This document shows, one piece after another, positions 6,147-9,055 of a stretch of DNA of 9,055 bases. The position numbers were made by a program, and so were the translations under genes. The DNA is from Pseudomonadota bacterium (lineage in GTDB: Bacteria; Pseudomonadota; Alphaproteobacteria; Azospirillales; Azospirillaceae), in assembly GCA_023413605.1 (NCBI GenBank), contig JAEZPL010000494.1, positions 1-9,055 of the forward strand, read 5' to 3'. The notes under the pieces were generated by a model that was given only the letters and a program-made list of their open reading frames with translations, made no database searches and was not told where the DNA came from. Position 1 is the first letter of the stretch, and every line of letters begins with the position of its first letter.

Positions 6147-8138
6147 ATGCGGTTCACCATCAAGGTGGTTCTACTGTCCGTCCTGTCATGCCTCAGCGGC
6201 CTGCTTGCCTTGAACGTTCTGATCGGCCTGGGAGCGCTTCAATCCGCCAACCACGGGCTGCAGACGGTGTATCAGGAGCGCGTCGTCCCCCTGCGCGACC
6301 TGAAGATCATCTCCGACGCCTACGCCGTCTTCATCGTGGACGCGTCCCACAAGGCGCGGAACGGGAACTTCACGTGGGAGGAAAGCCTCGCCTCCGTGCA
6401 GAAGGCGAAGGGTGACATCGCGTCGCGCTGGCAAGCCTACCTCGCCACAGAACTCGACCCCGAGGAGCTGACGCTCGTCAACCAGATCAAGCCGCAGATG
6501 GTCAAGGCCGACCAGTCGGTGGATCGGCTGCTGCGCGTCCTCGGCGGCAAGGATGCCGCGGCACTGGACAGCTTCGTCCGGAACGATCTGTACCAGACCA
6601 TCGATCCCGTCACCGACCGCATCGGCCTGCTGATCGACCTGCAGGTGCAACAGGCCGGCGCCCGATACGCCGACGCGCAGAAGGAATTCGGCACCGCCCG
6701 CCTGACCGGCTGGGGGATGCTGGCGGCGGGCGCCGTCATGGCTCTGTTCGGCATCGCGATCGTCATCCGGCGCGTGGTCCGGCCGGTCGGCCGCCTGACC
6801 GCCGTCATGAACCGGATGGCCGGCGGCGACTACACGGTGGCCGTGCCCGGCGCCGACCAGCGGGACGAAATCGGCCAGATGGCCCGCGCGGTCGGGGTGT
6901 TCAAGGACAACGGCCTGGAGAACCTGCGGATGCGCGCCGAGCAGGAGCGCCAGCGCGAAGAGGCCGAGGCCGCCAAGCGCGCCGCCCTGGAGGCCATGGC
7001 CGGCACTGTGGAGCGCGAGACCCGCATCGCGGTCGACAAGGTGGCCGAGCGCACCCAGCGCATGGGTGAGAACGCCGGCGCCATGGCGCTGTCGGCCGGG
7101 GCGGTCGGCATGAACAGCCAGTCCGTTGCCGCGGCGGCCGAACAGGCCCTGCGCAACGCGCAGACCGTGGCGTCCGCCACCGAAGAGCTGTCGGCTTCCA
7201 TCCGCGAGATCGGCACGCAGGTCGATCAGGCCGGTTCCATCACCCGCCGTGCCGTCGAGACCGGCGATCACGCCCGCGAGACGATCCAGTCCCTGCACAA
7301 CGCGGTGACCCGCATCGGCGACGTCGCCCTGCTGATCCGGAACATCGCCAGCCAGACCAACCTGCTGGCGCTGAACGCCACGATCGAGGCCGCCCGCGCC
7401 GGCGAGGCCGGCAAGGGGTTCGCCGTCGTGGCGTCGGAGGTCAAAAGCCTCGCCAACCAGACCGGCAAGGCGACGGAAGACATCGCCCGGCAGATCGCCG
7501 AGATCCAGTCGGTGACCGACAGCGCCGTCGCCGCCGTCGCCCGCATCACCGGCAGCATCACCGAAGTGGACGAGGTCGCCACCGCCATCGCCTCGGCCAT
7601 GGAGGAGCAGGCCGCCGCCACGCAGGAGATCAGCCGCAACGTCAACGAGACCGCCGGCGCCGCGCAGGAGGTGTCCCGCCGCATCGCCGAGGTGTCCCGC
7701 GAAGCCGGCTCCACCGGCGACCGCGCCGCCGACGTGAGGACCATCGCCGACGAGGTGTCCCACAGCATCGACGACCTGCGGAGCATCCTGGTCCGCGTCG
7801 TCCGCACCTCCATGACCGAGGTGGACCGCCGCCAGGACACCCGCTACGAGGCCAACCTGCAGGCGCGGGTGGAAACCCCGGCCGGTACCCGGAACTGCCG
7901 GCTGCTGAACCTGTCCACCGGCGGCGCGGCATTGGAAGGATGGGCCGGCTCGGTGGTCGGGGCCCGGGGATCGCTGCACATCGACGGCCTTGCCGTGCCG
8001 CTGCCCGTCCGCGTCATCGATGCCGAGCAGAGCCACTGCCACGTGCGGTTCGAACTGGCCGACGGAGACCGCGCCGCGTTCGAACAGCGCTTCACCGGTC
8101 TGGTCCAGGAACGGGGGATGCGCCCCCTGGCGGCCTGA
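6147..8138 (+). CDS. Methyl-accepting chemotaxis receptor with C-terminal PilZ domain (Tlp1-like)
   Basis: The 663-residue receptor has a first membrane helix at about 7-29, a roughly 160-residue periplasmic helical sensor (4HB-like, 30-187), a second membrane helix at about 188-207, and a HAMP domain at about 208-260 starting RRVVRPVGRL. A long coiled-coil signalling domain follows, with the conserved hairpin tip IASQTNLLALNATIEAARAG (400-419) then EAGKGFAVVASEV. It should bind CheW/CheA and be methylated. After about 555 comes a PilZ domain with both c-di-GMP motifs intact: RxxxR at R562-R566 and NxSxxG at N588-G593. Azospirillum Tlp1, an energy-taxis receptor, has this organisation and binds c-di-GMP; identity with Tlp1 is not proven here. 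Length from HAMP to PilZ is compatible with a 38-heptad signalling class. GGGAGAG (6136-6142) precedes the ATG. The ligand is unknown. Confidence 0.95.
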   Translation: MRFTIKVVLLSVLSCLSGLLALNVLIGLGALQSANHGLQTVYQERVVPLRDLKIISDAYAVFIVDASHKARNGNFTWEESLASVQKAKGDIASRWQAYLATELDPEELTLVNQIKPQMVKADQSVDRLLRVLGGKDAAALDSFVRNDLYQTIDPVTDRIGLLIDLQVQQAGARYADAQKEFGTARLTGWGMLAAGAVMALFGIAIVIRRVVRPVGRLTAVMNRMAGGDYTVAVPGADQRDEIGQMARAVGVFKDNGLENLRMRAEQERQREEAEAAKRAALEAMAGTVERETRIAVDKVAERTQRMGENAGAMALSAGAVGMNSQSVAAAAEQALRNAQTVASATEELSASIREIGTQVDQAGSITRRAVETGDHARETIQSLHNAVTRIGDVALLIRNIASQTNLLALNATIEAARAGEAGKGFAVVASEVKSLANQTGKATEDIARQIAEIQSVTDSAVAAVARITGSITEVDEVATAIASAMEEQAAATQEISRNVNETAGAAQEVSRRIAEVSREAGSTGDRAADVRTIADEVSHSIDDLRSILVRVVRTSMTEVDRRQDTRYEANLQARVETPAGTRNCRLLNLSTGGAALEGWAGSVVGARGSLHIDGLAVPLPVRVIDAEQSHCHVRFELADGDRAAFEQRFTGLVQERGMRPLAA

Positions 8139-8193
8139 CCCCAGGGCTCCGGCTGCGGCGGACCCAAAAAGGGTGGCTAAGTCAAGGGCGGAC
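8139..8193. other. Convergent intergenic gap
   Basis: Only 55 bases separate the ends of the convergent chemoreceptor and phosphorelay genes. The best inverted repeat is ACCC-AAAAA-GGGT (about 8163-8175), too short for a convincing terminator on either strand. Confidence 0.6.
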
Positions 8194-9054
8194 CTAAGCC
8201 AAGCCTTGGATGAAGCTGGCGACGCGTTCCAGCTCGCCGCCGGTGCGCACGACGAGATCCTCGATCCGGTCGAACCGCCGGTCGACGCAGGCCAGTTCGA
8301 TGGCGTCGCCCACCGCCGCAAGGTCGCGGGCGCCGACCGTCCGCGAGGACCCGGCAAGCTTGTGGGCGGCCTGCCGCACCTCCTCCCACTCCTGCGCGGC
8401 GCAGGCCTTGGCCAGCCGATTCTGCGTCACGGTGTTGGAGGTGATGAACTCTTCCAGCAGCTGCCCGACGAATGCCGTGTCGCCGTCGAACAGGCTGGTC
8501 AGCGCGCCCAGTTCGATGGGCGGAGCCTCAGCGGCGGGTTCGGCGGGCGGCAGCGCCGTTAGGCGTGCGATGGGCGGCTGCACCGTTGGACGTGCGATGG
8601 GCGGCTGCGCCGCCGGGGGGGAGACATCGGCCGCACGGCCCTCCAGCGGCTCCGGCGACGGCAGGTAACGCTCCAGCACACGGCGCAGCTGCCCGATCTC
8701 CAACGGCTTGGAAATGCTGGCGTCCATGCCGGCGGCCAGACATTTCTGCGCCTCCCCCTCCATGGCGTTGGCGGTGATGGCGACGATGGGCAAGCGCGGA
8801 CGGCCGGTCGCGGCCTCCTCCGCGCGGATGGCGTGGGTCAGCTCGAAACCGTCCATCTCCGGCATCTGGCAATCGGTCAGCAGGAGGGCGTAGGGACGTT
8901 CGCGCCACCGTTCCAGAGCCTGGGTGCCATCCTCCGCCACGTCCGCCGCGTGGCCGAGCAGGGTCAGTTGGCGCTGGATGACCTGCCGGTTGGTCGGATG
9001 ATCCTCCGCCACCAGGATCAGGCGGCCGGCCGCCAGCGCCTGCTCGACCGAGGG
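8194..9054 (-). CDS. Receiver-HPt phosphorelay protein, probably the C-terminus of a hybrid sensor kinase (partial)
   Basis: The visible 286 residues run off the right edge without a start. Residues 11 to about 131 form a receiver domain: acidic pair E17-D18 in LVAEDHPTNR, phosphoacceptor D61 in TDCQMPEMDG, T94 in IVAITANAM and K116 in SISKPLEIGQL. An alanine/proline linker follows (about 132-178), then an HPt domain whose phosphorylatable histidine is H231 in AAHKLAGSSRTVGA (codon 8362-8364). VAEDHPTNRQVIQRQL is typical of receivers at the C-terminus of hybrid histidine kinases of the BarA/EvgS type, so the kinase core is probably beyond 9055; a stand-alone receiver-HPt protein is the alternative. 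It should relay phosphate from receiver to HPt to an unseen response regulator. Signal and output are unknown. It is convergent with the chemoreceptor gene. Confidence 0.92.
   Translation of the reverse strand, partial: PSVEQALAAGRLILVAEDHPTNRQVIQRQLTLLGHAADVAEDGTQALERWRERPYALLLTDCQMPEMDGFELTHAIRAEEAATGRPRLPIVAITANAMEGEAQKCLAAGMDASISKPLEIGQLRRVLERYLPSPEPLEGRAADVSPPAAQPPIARPTVQPPIARLTALPPAEPAAEAPPIELGALTSLFDGDTAFVGQLLEEFITSNTVTQNRLAKACAAQEWEEVRQAAHKLAGSSRTVGARDLAAVGDAIELACVDRRFDRIEDLVVRTGGELERVASFIQGLA
8555..8608. repeat. Two tandem 27-bp repeats in the receiver-HPt linker
   Basis: Units at 8555-8581 and 8582-8608 share 24 of 27 bases; the 18 bases at 8564-8581 and 8591-8608 are identical. 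On the minus strand they encode QPPIARPTV and QPPIARLTA, duplicated nine-residue pieces of the proline-rich linker. The period is a multiple of three, so copy number changes would lengthen the linker without breaking the frame. Confidence 0.85.
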
Positions 9055-9055
9055 C

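Noticed and set aside
6186..8357. 723-codon minus-strand open frame opposite the chemoreceptor gene
   Set aside because: The plus strand encodes a full chemoreceptor with all diagnostic motifs. The antisense product is a glycine/aspartate/histidine-rich mirror of the receptor codons, not a protein family.
8555..8608. CRISPR-like repeat
   Set aside because: There are only two copies directly abutting with no spacer, and they lie in frame within a coding linker.

Overview
The window reads as a high-GC alphaproteobacterial diazotroph, most likely Azospirillum or a close relative. The reasons are a complete fixABCX operon behind a textbook NifA/sigma-54 promoter, a chemoreceptor carrying a C-terminal PilZ domain (an arrangement known from Azospirillum Tlp1), a multi-domain phosphorelay protein, and strong GC bias at third codon positions. 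The genus call is inference from gene content, not from a marker gene.

Layout. (1) Positions 3-1577, minus strand: a TPR protein with a GT9-like glycosyltransferase domain, cut off by the left edge of the window. (2) Positions 1578-1808: a divergent intergenic region holding two perfect TGT-N10-ACA NifA activator sites, a perfect-consensus IHF site and a perfect-consensus -24/-12 sigma-54 promoter, all in the right order for fixA. (3) Positions 1809-5432, plus strand: fixA, fixB, fixC and fixX, closely spaced, with fixC and fixX overlapping by 4 bases, closed by a strong intrinsic terminator at 5509-5543. (4) Positions 5668-5967: an unrecognised 99-residue protein with its own Shine-Dalgarno. 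(5) Positions 6147-8138: a membrane chemoreceptor (4HB-like sensor, HAMP, signalling hairpin, PilZ) behind an AT-rich leader. (6) Positions 8194-9054, minus strand: the C-terminal part of a phosphorelay protein with a receiver and an HPt domain, running off the right edge and convergent with the chemoreceptor gene.

How the parts fit. FixABCX is the electron-bifurcating flavoprotein complex that uses NADH to reduce quinone and a low-potential ferredoxin or flavodoxin for nitrogenase, so control by NifA and sigma-54 makes sense. The chemoreceptor resembles receptors that steer cells by energy state or oxygen, which would suit a microaerobic nitrogen fixer, but nothing in the DNA ties its expression to NifA. 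No wholly new system is evident. The least explained items are the 99-residue orphan gene, the inverted-repeat relationship between the two NifA sites, and the divergent glycosyltransferase gene that shares the NifA-site intergenic region.
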